Shown here: positions 1 through 6,652 of the stretch, in pieces
How positions within the stretch are numbered: the first letter of the stretch is position 1
How the letters are laid out: every line of letters begins with the position of its first letter
NCBI GenBank assembly: GCA_031261385.1
Contig: JAISJS010000301.1
Span: 1-8,581, forward strand
Direction of reading: 5' to 3'
Origin: Treponema sp.
Lineage (GTDB): Bacteria; Spirochaetota; Spirochaetia; Treponematales; Breznakiellaceae
Length of the DNA stretch: 8,581 nt
Translations under genes and position numbers: made by a program
The notes under the pieces: generated by a model
Told to the model about the DNA's origin: nothing
Databases searched by the model: none
What the model saw: only the letters and a program-made list of their open reading frames with translations

Positions 1-1465
1 CAACATTTTCATACTCCTGCCACCGGGTGTAGAGTTCCTGCACCCCTGCGGCAAGGAGGAAGCCCGGCAAAGCCGGGCCCAAATCCCAGTCCATGTCAAA
101 GCGGGCCTGAGCATTAAAAACAAGATTGTCCGAATTGATCCCCGCATTAAGGTTCGGCGCATGATAGGAATCATTCGTAGTAAGGTTAAACGGCGGATCT
201 TTAAAGATCGAATATAGAGGGTTGTTCAGGAATTTATCATTGTACTGAACTTCTACATTAATAACGTAAACCCCTTTGGCGATAAGATCGGTAAACCCAA
301 CTCCGGCGGTTTTCTTGAGTACCATTGTTGTCATGGGGTTAAAGGTTAGGCCCGCAATGCCGAAGCCCTGGTAGTTGTGGTAGTCGGCGTTTAAGTTCAT
401 GGTGCCTGAAATTCCGTCATCACCAAAGAGGCTGTCCTCATCATAGTCGGTAATGAATTCTGCGCCGACGCCGTCGCTGCCGAAAAAGCCGTTCAGCGTT
501 AATTCAAGGTTTGGGGTGAACCGGTAGTTTCCCGCCAGAGCGGCGCTTCTGATATAGGGGGCGGTGGAGACCGCGTTGATCATCGAGAGGATTTCATTAT
601 CCGGAACGGCCTTGCTTAATTGCTGGGCCGCCCACACGAGGGTATCCCAATAGGTTACCTTTCCCATTAAGAGGATTCCTCCCTTGCCTCCAAGCGGATA
701 AGAGAGGTTGAAGCTCGCCGCACTGGTGGCCAGTCCCACATCCAGTTCGGTTTCCGTGGGGTCCGCTTTTTTGGAGGTGACCTCCAGAAGCCCGGATATC
801 GTATGTCCGTAGCGGGTGGAAAAAACTCCGTGGGAGAGCTGGGCGCTCTCTATCATTTTCGGGTCAAAGATTGAAATGCCGCCGCCCCAATGGTAGGGCC
901 GGGCCAGGTAGAACCCGTCCAGAGCCGCTTCAAGGTCGCCGGGGTCGCCCCCGCGGATGCTGGGCATGGCGTTGAACATCCCCGAATAGCCTACCCCCGG
1001 CAGAAGTTTGATCGAAGTCATCACATCTTCGACAATGCCGATTTCCGCAGTCCGGGCAAGTTCCGGTCCGGAGATGGCAACACTGCGCCCGGTTTTTGTT
1101 TCACTTTCACCCGGACGGGACGCCTCAATTACCAGCTCCCTGTTTTCCATAACCCCCGACAGGCGCAGGCCAAGGTTGAATTTTTCGACTCCGGGCGTAA
1201 TGATCAGCCTGCCGGTTTCATAACCGGGATAGGCGGCCTGCAGTACCACCGGGCGATCATCAGGCACACTTATTGAAACGGCGCCGTTATCGCCGCAGAT
1301 AAACTCCGTCCCGTCCCAGGAGCGGATAACCGCCCCCTCCAGGGGTAACCCCAAATCCGTATCCCTTATGTAAACAGTGATATCCCGGGCAAAAAGGGGG
1401 AGGCCTGCAACAAACGCTGCCATAAAAAAGACCGCCGTCAAAAAGATTTTTTTACCACAGGCCAT
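1..1465 (-). CDS. TonB-dependent outer-membrane receptor, N-terminal part (C-terminus beyond window)
   Basis: 488 codons are visible; the gene leaves the window at base 1, so most of the beta-barrel is missing. Residues 1-26 form a signal peptide: two lysines at 5-6, a hydrophobic core (7-25) and a likely cleavage after LFA. Residues 28-102 resemble a carboxypeptidase-regulatory-like Ig fold, as found in SusC/CirA-type receptors. Residues 118-232 are a TonB plug: SIRGG (169-173), LDGFYLARPYH (182-192), then GVFSTRYGHTISGLLEVTSKK (213-233) split as GVFSTRYG and SGLLEVTSK. From about 236 the sequence alternates polar and hydrophobic residues with aromatic girdles, as in outer-membrane strands. 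It would sit in the outer membrane and import an unidentified ligand using TonB energy; no substrate can be inferred. ATG 1465 was chosen because it keeps the lysines ahead of the signal core; the alternative ATG at codon 15 would lose them. No Shine-Dalgarno precedes it. Confidence 0.88.
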   Translation of the reverse strand, partial: MACGKKIFLTAVFFMAAFVAGLPLFARDITVYIRDTDLGLPLEGAVIRSWDGTEFICGDNGAVSISVPDDRPVVLQAAYPGYETGRLIITPGVEKFNLGLRLSGVMENRELVIEASRPGESETKTGRSVAISGPELARTAEIGIVEDVMTSIKLLPGVGYSGMFNAMPSIRGGDPGDLEAALDGFYLARPYHWGGGISIFDPKMIESAQLSHGVFSTRYGHTISGLLEVTSKKADPTETELDVGLATSAASFNLSYPLGGKGGILLMGKVTYWDTLVWAAQQLSKAVPDNEILSMINAVSTAPYIRSAALAGNYRFTPNLELTLNGFFGSDGVGAEFITDYDEDSLFGDDGISGTMNLNADYHNYQGFGIAGLTFNPMTTMVLKKTAGVGFTDLIAKGVYVINVEVQYNDKFLNNPLYSIFKDPPFNLTTNDSYHAPNLNAGINSDNLVFNAQARFDMDWDLGPALPGFLLAAGVQELYTRWQEYENV

Positions 1466-1478
1466 ACTGAAAATTCTA
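1466..1478 (-). promoter_or_regulatory. Possible -10 box of a leaderless promoter for the TonB receptor
   Basis: On the minus strand TAGAAT (1478-1473, 5 of 6 matches to TATAAT) ends exactly 7 bases before the ATG at 1465. That spacing would put the transcription start at or next to the A of the start codon. No purine-rich ribosome site lies between. I could not find a convincing -35 at 16-18 bases; the region upstream is A/T-rich (including an overlapping TATGCT). The spacing matches that of the cyclase promoter, which raises my confidence slightly. Confidence 0.35.
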
Positions 1479-1510
1479 GCATAATTTATGATTTAGGGGA
1501 ATAAGAAGTT

Positions 1511-1540
1511 TAACCACCAGGGAAACAAAGGAACACAAAG
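1511..1540. repeat. Short imperfect tandem repeat in the bioN-receptor gap
   Basis: Two adjacent 10-base units, ggaaacaaag (1521-1530) and gaacacaaag (1531-1540), match at 8 of 10 positions and follow taaccaccag (1511-1520), which looks like a degenerate leading unit. The overall pattern, TTAACCAC followed by ACAAAGGA-like units, resembles a low-complexity intergenic repeat that I recall seeing in many unrelated bacterial genomes; this comparison is from memory. The rest of the 96-base gap (1466-1561) holds the receptor's putative -10 and a weak inverted repeat (1544-1557), with no strong terminator for the biotin operon. Confidence 0.45.
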
Positions 1541-1561
1541 TCAGGAATGTCCATTCCCGGT

Positions 1562-2275
1562 TTATACGATAAATCCCCGTGCTTCCAGGGCCTGGGCGGT
1601 TTCGGCGGCCATCTCCATCATACGCCCGGTAACCAGCGGAACAAGAAGGATGATGCGGGCAAGCCCTTTTTTCCCGGCCCGCGCCCGGCAGGCTAAATTT
1701 GCTGTTTCCCACAATTCAAAAAAGCGGGGCAGGAAACCGAGCATAAGGCTGATTCCCAATGAAATCCGCCCATGATATGCAGTTCCGCCCTGCTTGAATT
1801 TTTTGCCGGTAAAAAGACTGACAACAGCCCCCTCAAAACTGCCCAGCGATTCCCGCAATTCTCCCATTGTGGTCACCGAAAAAAGCAGGGACCCTGCCGA
1901 AAATGAAACAACAATGCAAAGCCCCTGTCTGAGGCCGTCAAAAAATCCGGGCAGGGTAAGAAACGAGGAGAGGGGGCCGTGTATATCCCCCATTTGCATC
2001 GTTTTAAAAACGATGATAAAAAGGGCCAGTACGATAAGGGGCTTTGATCCGCGCAGCAGTTCCCAGGGACGGATTTTGGCGAATAACGCGCCGGTGACGA
2101 TTATCAGGGCCGAAACGGTAAGGCCGACAATTGAGGAAAAGGCCAGCAGCGAAAGCGCCAAAAGGACGAGCAGCTTAATTCCGGCCGGGCAGCGGTGGAG
2201 GGCGGTAGCCCCGCTCCGGTATGCAAAGGGAACAGCGGATACGCCGCGTTGTTTTTTGTTTAACGTTAAAGCCAT
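1562..2275 (-). CDS. bioN: ECF transporter T component (BioN/EcfT family), biotin importer
   Basis: This 237-residue integral membrane protein is the scaffold that links the substrate-binding subunit BioY to the ATPase. Hydrophobic segments lie near residues 33-66, 79-92, 116-134, 170-184 and 207-217. The cytoplasmic coupling helices carry the two short Arg motifs of the family: ARA at 198-200 (within CRARAG) and ARG at 232-234 (within LEARGF) at the very C-terminus; in EcfT proteins these arginines dock in the ATPase groove. The start is ATG 2275, not the in-frame TTG two codons earlier (2281): GAGGAT sits 7 bases before the ATG but would be only 1 base from the TTG. The gene overlaps the end of bioM by 10 bases, implying translational coupling. 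The subunit type is clear; biotin specificity is inferred from bioY in the same operon. Confidence 0.88.
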   Translation of the reverse strand: MALTLNKKQRGVSAVPFAYRSGATALHRCPAGIKLLVLLALSLLAFSSIVGLTVSALIIVTGALFAKIRPWELLRGSKPLIVLALFIIVFKTMQMGDIHGPLSSFLTLPGFFDGLRQGLCIVVSFSAGSLLFSVTTMGELRESLGSFEGAVVSLFTGKKFKQGGTAYHGRISLGISLMLGFLPRFFELWETANLACRARAGKKGLARIILLVPLVTGRMMEMAAETAQALEARGFIV

Positions 2276-3063
2276 GTACAATCCTCAATTTTGGCATAAT
2301 TCCGGCGGGGGTCTCTGACACCCCAAACGCTCTCCAGCCGGTCAAGTACTTCTTCCGGATTTCCTGAATCCTGAATAGTTCCCCGGTGGAGGATTACCAA
2401 ACGGCCGGCAAGGGCGAGGGCTTTTTCAAGTTCGTGGGTCAACACGATTACGGTCTTGCCGTTTTTTTTAAGATTCACGATGATTTCAAGCGTCTGAACG
2501 ACACCCGGCCAATCAAGGTTTGCAAAGGGCTCATCCATAATTACGGTGGAACAACCCATTGCCAGGATTCCCGCCACGGCAAGCCGGCGTTTTTCTCCCC
2601 CGGAAAGTCTGCGGGGAGCAAAGGTTCGTTTTTCCGTGAGCGCCAAAGCGGCGAGCGCTTCCTCAAGGCGGCGCCCTGTTTCATCTTTTGACAGCCCCAA
2701 ATTTTTTGGACCAAAGGCAATATCTTCTTCGACAGTCTCCCCAAGTATCTGCGCATCGGCGTCCTGAAAAACAAGCCCCACTTCCCGGCGCAGATTTTTT
2801 CCCGCATCTGAGAGCGGCTTACCCTTAAAAAAAATCTCACCCTCTGAAGGGTCCATCAATCCTGAAAGGATACGCATAAGAACCGTTTTTCCCGACCCGT
2901 TGGAACCCGCAATCAGGAGACATTCCCCTTCAAATATATCGAGATTTAAAGACGAGAGAGCCCTGAAACCGCCTTCTGCATTCGGAAAAACTTTGGAAAT
3001 ATTTTTTGCGGAAAACAGGGGGCCGGATGACGTTTCAATGCCGCATATACTACTATTGTTCAT
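2266..3063 (-). CDS. bioM: ECF transporter ATPase (BioM/EcfA family), biotin importer
   Basis: A 265-residue ABC ATPase that would power biotin uptake at the cytoplasmic face of the membrane. All nucleotide-binding elements are present in order: Walker A GSNGSGKT (53-60), Q-loop glutamine 100 in VFQDADAQI, signature LSGGEKRR (153-160), Walker B VIMDEP (174-179) followed by FANLD, and switch histidine 210 in LTHE. The segment after the Q-loop (ETVEEDIAFGP) is typical of the Cbi/Ecf ATPases. Start choice: the open frame extends to 3171, but the extra 36 residues lie inside bioY and have no ABC character; ATG 3063 gives the normal family length and overlaps the bioY stop by 11 bases. There is no strong Shine-Dalgarno, so translation probably depends on coupling to bioY. 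Only one ATPase is encoded, so the working complex would use a homodimer, as in dedicated (group I) BioMNY transporters. Confidence 0.9.
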   Translation of the reverse strand: MNNSSICGIETSSGPLFSAKNISKVFPNAEGGFRALSSLNLDIFEGECLLIAGSNGSGKTVLMRILSGLMDPSEGEIFFKGKPLSDAGKNLRREVGLVFQDADAQILGETVEEDIAFGPKNLGLSKDETGRRLEEALAALALTEKRTFAPRRLSGGEKRRLAVAGILAMGCSTVIMDEPFANLDWPGVVQTLEIIVNLKKNGKTVIVLTHELEKALALAGRLVILHRGTIQDSGNPEEVLDRLESVWGVRDPRRNYAKIEDCTWL

Positions 3064-3694
3064 CCGCCGGTACGCTGTCTTTCTGTCCGGCTGCGTCAAT
3101 GCCTGATTCTTTTGAATCCAAATATTCTCCGGCAAGATGCCTGAGGCGCGGCGCGATGAGAACTGCCGCAACGCCTTTAACGGCGTCTCCTATAATAAAC
3201 GGAAAGAAACCTGCAGTTAACGCTTTGAGCCACCCTGCATCAAGGGCATATTTAAGACGAATAACGCCGGGAACATACACGATAAGGAGTCCCGCCAAAA
3301 CTGCAAGGATGATGCGCCAAACCGGCGTTTTTTTGTCGATGCGCGGGCTGCCTGCGATGAGCCCTGCCACAAAGGCGGCAAGCAGGTATCCGAACAGAAA
3401 CCCGCCTGTCGGGCTTAAGAAGCGGGTAAAGCCCCCCGATGCCCCCGAGAAAACCGGCGCGCCGACAGCCCCTGCAACAAGAAACAGTCCCACCGAAGCG
3501 GCGCCGAGAAAGGGGCCCAATATCAAACCGGCAAGGAGGGCAAAAAGGTTTTGCAGAACGACAGGCACCGGAGAAAAGGGCAGGGGGATAGCGATGAACG
3601 TCCCTGCCGCGGTAAGGGCGGCAAAGAGGGCAACCAGCGTTATCCTCGTAAGGGTTCTCCGTTTGGCAGAGACAGTTTGAACAGCGTTTTCCAA
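3053..3694 (-). CDS. bioY: Biotin-binding S component BioY of an ECF transporter
   Basis: A 213-residue membrane protein that captures biotin and hands it to the BioMN energising module. BioY family signatures are clear: PVPVVLQNLFALLAGL (42-57) then LGPFLGA (59-65), the loop SGGFTRFLSPTGGFLFGYL (86-104), and the C-terminal helix with FIIGDAVKGV (166-175), whose Asp170 and Lys173 are conserved in the family. About six hydrophobic helices are visible. The roughly 30 C-terminal residues are polar and low in complexity, probably a cytoplasmic tail. The start codon is TTG 3694, supported by AAGGAG 7 bases upstream (3707-3702) and by the lack of any other good start. It leads the bioY-bioM-bioN operon, 57 bases downstream of the cyclase stop. 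No BirA- or BioR-like operator was recognised. Confidence 0.93.
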   Translation of the reverse strand: MENAVQTVSAKRRTLTRITLVALFAALTAAGTFIAIPLPFSPVPVVLQNLFALLAGLILGPFLGAASVGLFLVAGAVGAPVFSGASGGFTRFLSPTGGFLFGYLLAAFVAGLIAGSPRIDKKTPVWRIILAVLAGLLIVYVPGVIRLKYALDAGWLKALTAGFFPFIIGDAVKGVAAVLIAPRLRHLAGEYLDSKESGIDAAGQKDSVPADEQ

Positions 3695-3707
3695 GATAGT
3701 TCTCCTT
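3695..3707 (-). promoter_or_regulatory. Strong ribosome binding site fixing the TTG start of bioY
   Basis: AAGGAG (minus strand, 3707-3702) is separated by 7 bases from TTG 3694. It is the best Shine-Dalgarno in the window and is what makes the unusual TTG initiation codon credible. A strong site with a weak start codon is a common arrangement for moderate expression. Confidence 0.8.
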
Positions 3708-3713
3708 TAATAA

Positions 3714-3742
3714 AATATAATTGAAGCCGGGCCGGGACTGAA
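3714..3742 (-). promoter_or_regulatory. Weak candidate promoter for bioYMN
   Basis: In the 57-base gap after the cyclase stop, the minus strand holds TATATT (3719-3714; 5 of 6 matches to the -10 consensus), 17 bases after TTCAGT (3742-3737; only 3 of 6 matches to the -35). The spacer is unusually G+C-rich and contains two CCCGG copies. No rho-independent terminator separates the cyclase from bioY, so readthrough from the cyclase promoter is equally possible. Confidence 0.3.
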
Positions 3743-3751
3743 ATGCAGTTC

Positions 3752-6346
3752 TTACTTCTCCGTCAAATTATACACCCCATCCCAGGATTTTGTCGGCGGA
3801 ATTTTAATGTATTCCTGGCAGCGTTTGACAAATTTCTTTGCAGGTTTGTCTTCGCTGTCACGGGACAGAACCTGTGTAAACGCTTCCAGAGCGCTTTCCC
3901 AGTCTTTTGCTTCAAACAGGGAGAGGGCCTCATGGAAGATCCGGACCTTTTCGGTTATAGCGTCGTCTGCGTTATCTGCGGTATCAATCAGTTCCCAAAG
4001 CTGGACCGGCTCCAAAATGTTAACGACGCGTACCCGGTCAAGCCGCCGCCACAGGAAGGTGTCGCCGGTTTCCCGTTTGGTTTCTTCGCTGGCAAGTATC
4101 CAGGTGCCGTACTGCTTGTTTACTCCTTCAAGACGGGCGGCGAGATTCACCGCGTTTCCCATGACCGTATAGTCCATTTTCTTTTCGGTGCCCATGTTGC
4201 CCAATACCATGGGGCCGGAATTGATGCCGATACGGGTCAGCAGCGGGGTGGGGCTTAATTTGTTTTCAACGTAGGACTTGTTCAGTTCGGCCTCTGCGCG
4301 TTTCATAAGGACTGCGGCCATACAGGCCCGCTTTGCGTGATCCGCCTCGTCCCAGGCGGTGCCGAAAAAGGCGATGATCGCATCTCCTTCATATTTGTCG
4401 ATGGTTCCCTGTTGGGCCATTGCCACATCGCTCATTGCGGTAAGGTAGTTGTTCAGCAGTTTAACCAATTTTTCAGGATCGTTGAGCTGTTCGGAAATGC
4501 CGGAGAATCCCTGAATGTCGGTAAAAATTGCCGTCATGTGCCGCTTTTCGCCGCCCAGTTTAAGCAGGGAAGGATCGGCGATGATACGTTTGACCAGTTC
4601 CCCGGAAACATAGGTAGAAACGGTTTTGCTGATCACCTGTTTTTCCCGTTCGGAACTGATAAAGGCGATGGTTTCCCGCAGAATTACCGCGATGACTACA
4701 GTAAGGACCGGACCCAGCGGGCCAAAGTAGATTCCCTGATACCGGAACAGTATGAGCGCCGCGCCGAAAAGGAGAACTGCGCCGCCAAGGCCGATGCTGA
4801 TGCGGACGCCCGGCTTAAAACCGGTAATTAAAATAATGATAAGCGGCGCAATAATCATCGTAATGATGATGCTCCAGAGTTTGCTCATCGGGGTGAGAAA
4901 GGACTGTGAGAGTATCGTGTCCATTACAACGGCATGGGTCCCGACGTTGACGTACTGTCCCCAGAACGGGTTAACCCCGATATCGGTGGTTCCCGTATCA
5001 GAGCGCCCGATGATACAGATCTTTCCCCGCAGGGCGCTTTCAAGGATACCTTCAATTTCCTGTATGTCGGCGTACAGGGCCCCGAAAGAATCGATATAGG
5101 AGAGGGCGTACTCACCTTCGTTTGTGATAAGATCTGCCTGTTCGGGATATTCATTGATAAGGCGCTCCACTGCGTTTTGTATGCTGTCTCTGGTCCCCAG
5201 GGCAAGGAACTCCTGTATGGCGCCGCCGATCTCCTCCTGTACTGCAAGGTATTCGTTAAAAAGTTCATCGGAATTTTCCGCTAAGCTTGCACGGCGTTTT
5301 TCTTCAAGGGTAGAAAAAAGTTCCTCAAGTTTGGTCAGGGTATTGAGGCCGTAAAAGAGCGTATCGTCAGAATCGGAGTAGAACCACACGTCAAGGGAAG
5401 AAAGAACGGAAACGCAGTCCTCAAGCTGCTGCAGGTATTCTTCAAGATAGGAAAGATAGCCAAAGGAAAGGTGGGTATAACTTTTAAGGTAACTGGTGGG
5501 GGGCCAGTCGAGCATCATGGCGCCGTTTTTATCCAGCGGGATAGTGATATCTTTTATCGTTCCGCTGCCCCCGGCAGCGCCGGGAATACGGGCCTGTTCA
5601 AGCACAATTTTTCCGGGCGTGTACCGGATTGCAGGGTTCCCCAGATAATCCATGAGGGGAGCAAAGGCAAGCTGAAGATACCAGTGATCGTTTACTTCAC
5701 GGGCCAGGTAGATACGGCGGCGCACCCCGTCGTCATCAATCGTAACGTTGGTAAAACCTGCTCCCTTTGCGGCTTCCATAAGGGGGAGGATTGTGGGGAG
5801 CACGTCAATATCATTTCCCCGGAATACACCGGGGGCGGCGTCCACGGGATAGGAAAACTTTTCCTCGGCAAGGGGCCGCCGGGACGCCTGCTCCCCCTCA
5901 AGGGGGACATCCTGCTGAAGGTTCACCGTAAGCCAGGCGCTGCCAAGGAGGGCGGCGGCCTGGGCCAGGTATTCATCGTTATCCCGTGCAATGCCGGCAG
6001 TTTTATTGAGCAGGGCCTCCCGTTCGCTGTCGATAAGTTCTGCAAGTTCCGGCCCTATTTCCGCCGTCTCCCTGGGGGATATCCGCCCCTGAGAGACTGC
6101 ATCAATAAGGTTTTTTACATCGGTACTGATACCGTCAAAACTCCGCTTGAAATCGCCGGGAAGGCTGCGGTCAAGATATACCGCATCAAGGCCCGGAGGG
6201 CTCTTATCGATATATTCAATATCAAAAACAGCGGACTGTACCCCGTATTCCTTGAGCCTGAGGAGCCCGTCAGCCACCACCGACCGCGGCCACGGGAAAA
6301 CCCCCACATGGGCGATAGCAACATCATCAACATCAACAAAAACCAC
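3752..6346 (-). CDS. CHASE2-domain class III adenylate cyclase, main open frame (5' end interrupted)
   Basis: From GTG 6346 this frame encodes 864 residues that would make cAMP from ATP. Residues 1-60 and about 170-487 form a CHASE2 sensor (VFVDVDDVAIAHVGVFPWPRS at the start is split as VFVDVDD and PWPRS; GKICIIGRSDTGTTDIG at 441-457). Three membrane helices follow (490-510, 515-534, 540-558). The cyclase domain (about 600-790) has all the catalytic residues: metal aspartates 610 (FTDI) and 655 (EGDA), adenine-site Lys651 and Thr727, and transition-state Asn734 and Arg738. Residues 800-845 look TPR-like and are followed by a tail with WDGV. Two predicted helical insertions lie in CHASE2 (about 60-165 and 298-439). 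GTG 6346 is the only start after an in-frame TAA at 6392 and has no good Shine-Dalgarno. Starting there removes the first membrane helix, so the sensor would not be exported. The full gene is probably 6496-3752 and may be a recent pseudogene. Confidence 0.85.
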   Translation of the reverse strand: MVFVDVDDVAIAHVGVFPWPRSVVADGLLRLKEYGVQSAVFDIEYIDKSPPGLDAVYLDRSLPGDFKRSFDGISTDVKNLIDAVSQGRISPRETAEIGPELAELIDSEREALLNKTAGIARDNDEYLAQAAALLGSAWLTVNLQQDVPLEGEQASRRPLAEEKFSYPVDAAPGVFRGNDIDVLPTILPLMEAAKGAGFTNVTIDDDGVRRRIYLAREVNDHWYLQLAFAPLMDYLGNPAIRYTPGKIVLEQARIPGAAGGSGTIKDITIPLDKNGAMMLDWPPTSYLKSYTHLSFGYLSYLEEYLQQLEDCVSVLSSLDVWFYSDSDDTLFYGLNTLTKLEELFSTLEEKRRASLAENSDELFNEYLAVQEEIGGAIQEFLALGTRDSIQNAVERLINEYPEQADLITNEGEYALSYIDSFGALYADIQEIEGILESALRGKICIIGRSDTGTTDIGVNPFWGQYVNVGTHAVVMDTILSQSFLTPMSKLWSIIITMIIAPLIIILITGFKPGVRISIGLGGAVLLFGAALILFRYQGIYFGPLGPVLTVVIAVILRETIAFISSEREKQVISKTVSTYVSGELVKRIIADPSLLKLGGEKRHMTAIFTDIQGFSGISEQLNDPEKLVKLLNNYLTAMSDVAMAQQGTIDKYEGDAIIAFFGTAWDEADHAKRACMAAVLMKRAEAELNKSYVENKLSPTPLLTRIGINSGPMVLGNMGTEKKMDYTVMGNAVNLAARLEGVNKQYGTWILASEETKRETGDTFLWRRLDRVRVVNILEPVQLWELIDTADNADDAITEKVRIFHEALSLFEAKDWESALEAFTQVLSRDSEDKPAKKFVKRCQEYIKIPPTKSWDGVYNLTEK

Positions 6347-6391
6347 CCCGTCAAACCGTTCCCGGGCGGGCCTGAAACGCCGTAAAAAATC

Positions 6392-6496
6392 TTATATCCG
6401 TTCCTCTGTGCCGTTCATAAAATCGGTCAAATAGAGGAGGGAAAAAAGGAGCGCGATACCAAAAGCGACCAGGGCGGAACTTTTTCGTAAACTCAT
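6392..6496 (-). pseudogene. 5' end of the cyclase gene, cut off by an in-frame TAA
   Basis: ATG 6496 opens 34 codons in the same frame as the cyclase and ends at TAA (6394-6392). The peptide starts MSLRK, has a hydrophobic membrane helix at residues 8-26, and continues NGTEERI before the stop; the frame after the stop reads DFLRRFRPARERFDG and runs straight into the CHASE2 start. CHASE2 proteins usually open with exactly this layout: one transmembrane helix, then a pattern like E-x-x-[LI]-Y-D. A TAT tyrosine changed to TAA by one base explains the whole picture. A promoter sits directly upstream. I conclude these codons belong to the same gene. Confidence 0.75.
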
Positions 6497-6503
6497 GGAC
6501 CAA

Positions 6504-6531
6504 ATTATAGAGAAATTTGGATTTTTGTGAT
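6504..6531 (-). promoter_or_regulatory. Promoter of the cyclase gene, apparently leaderless
   Basis: On the minus strand a perfect TATAAT (6509-6504) lies 16 bases after ATCACA (6531-6526; 4 of 6 matches to TTGACA). The hexamer ends 7 bases before ATG 6496, so the transcript should begin at or within a base or two of the start codon. No Shine-Dalgarno lies between. Its position independently supports ATG 6496 as the original start of the cyclase rather than the GTG at 6346. Confidence 0.55.
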
Positions 6532-6592
6532 ATAGCCCGAAAAAAGCAGCATCAGACGCCATTTTTGGCAAAAAATAAATTTCCCTTTTTTA

Positions 6593-6621
6593 TTGAATAA
6601 TTATGTTGTTTCCGGTATGAT
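6593..6621 (+). promoter_or_regulatory. Promoter of the GHMP kinase-surE operon
   Basis: TTGAAT (6593-6598; 4 of 6 matches to the -35) and TATGAT (6616-6621; 5 of 6 matches to the -10) are separated by the ideal 17 bases. Transcription would start near 6628, giving a leader of roughly 25 bases that contains the Shine-Dalgarno GTGAGG (6637-6642), 10 bases before the ATG. The promoter is divergent from the cyclase promoter; the two -35 hexamers are about 60 bases apart in an A/T-rich stretch with no clear operator. Confidence 0.6.
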
Positions 6622-6652
6622 GCAGTATCAATTCTTGTGAGGTTTAAAAAAG

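Noticed and set aside
1544..1557. Inverted repeat GGAATG-TC-CATTCC after bioN, as a terminator
   Set aside because: The usable stem is only 5 base pairs with a 4-base loop and no T-run follows on the minus strand, so it is not a credible rho-independent terminator.
2259..2270. Perfect 12-base palindrome TTTAACGTTAAA
   Set aside because: It lies inside the bioM-bioN coding overlap, far from any promoter, and is A/T-rich enough to occur by chance; no second copy was seen.
3064..3171. A longer start for the ATPase bioM
   Set aside because: The additional 36 residues lie within bioY's coding sequence, have no ABC-family character, and would exceed the usual length; ATG 3063 is preferred.
5471..6385. 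A 304-codon plus-strand open frame opposite the cyclase
   Set aside because: It is antisense to a gene with complete catalytic and CHASE2 motifs, has no ribosome site, and its residue pattern (frequent Gly, Pro, Lys, His) shows no domain. Other plus-strand frames at 890-1276, 1794-2318, 3006-3680 and 3743-4258 were rejected for the same reasons.
6392..6394. TAA as a programmed recoding or alternative-code sense codon
   Set aside because: No known bacterial recoding inserts an amino acid at TAA with this context, and other genes here end normally at TAA (bioM, bioN, kinase); a point mutation or error is simpler.
6558..6569. GCCA-TTTT-TGGC inverted repeat in the divergent promoter region as an operator
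   Set aside because: The stem is only 4 bases and is not positioned on either promoter core; it could occur by chance in this A/T-rich stretch.
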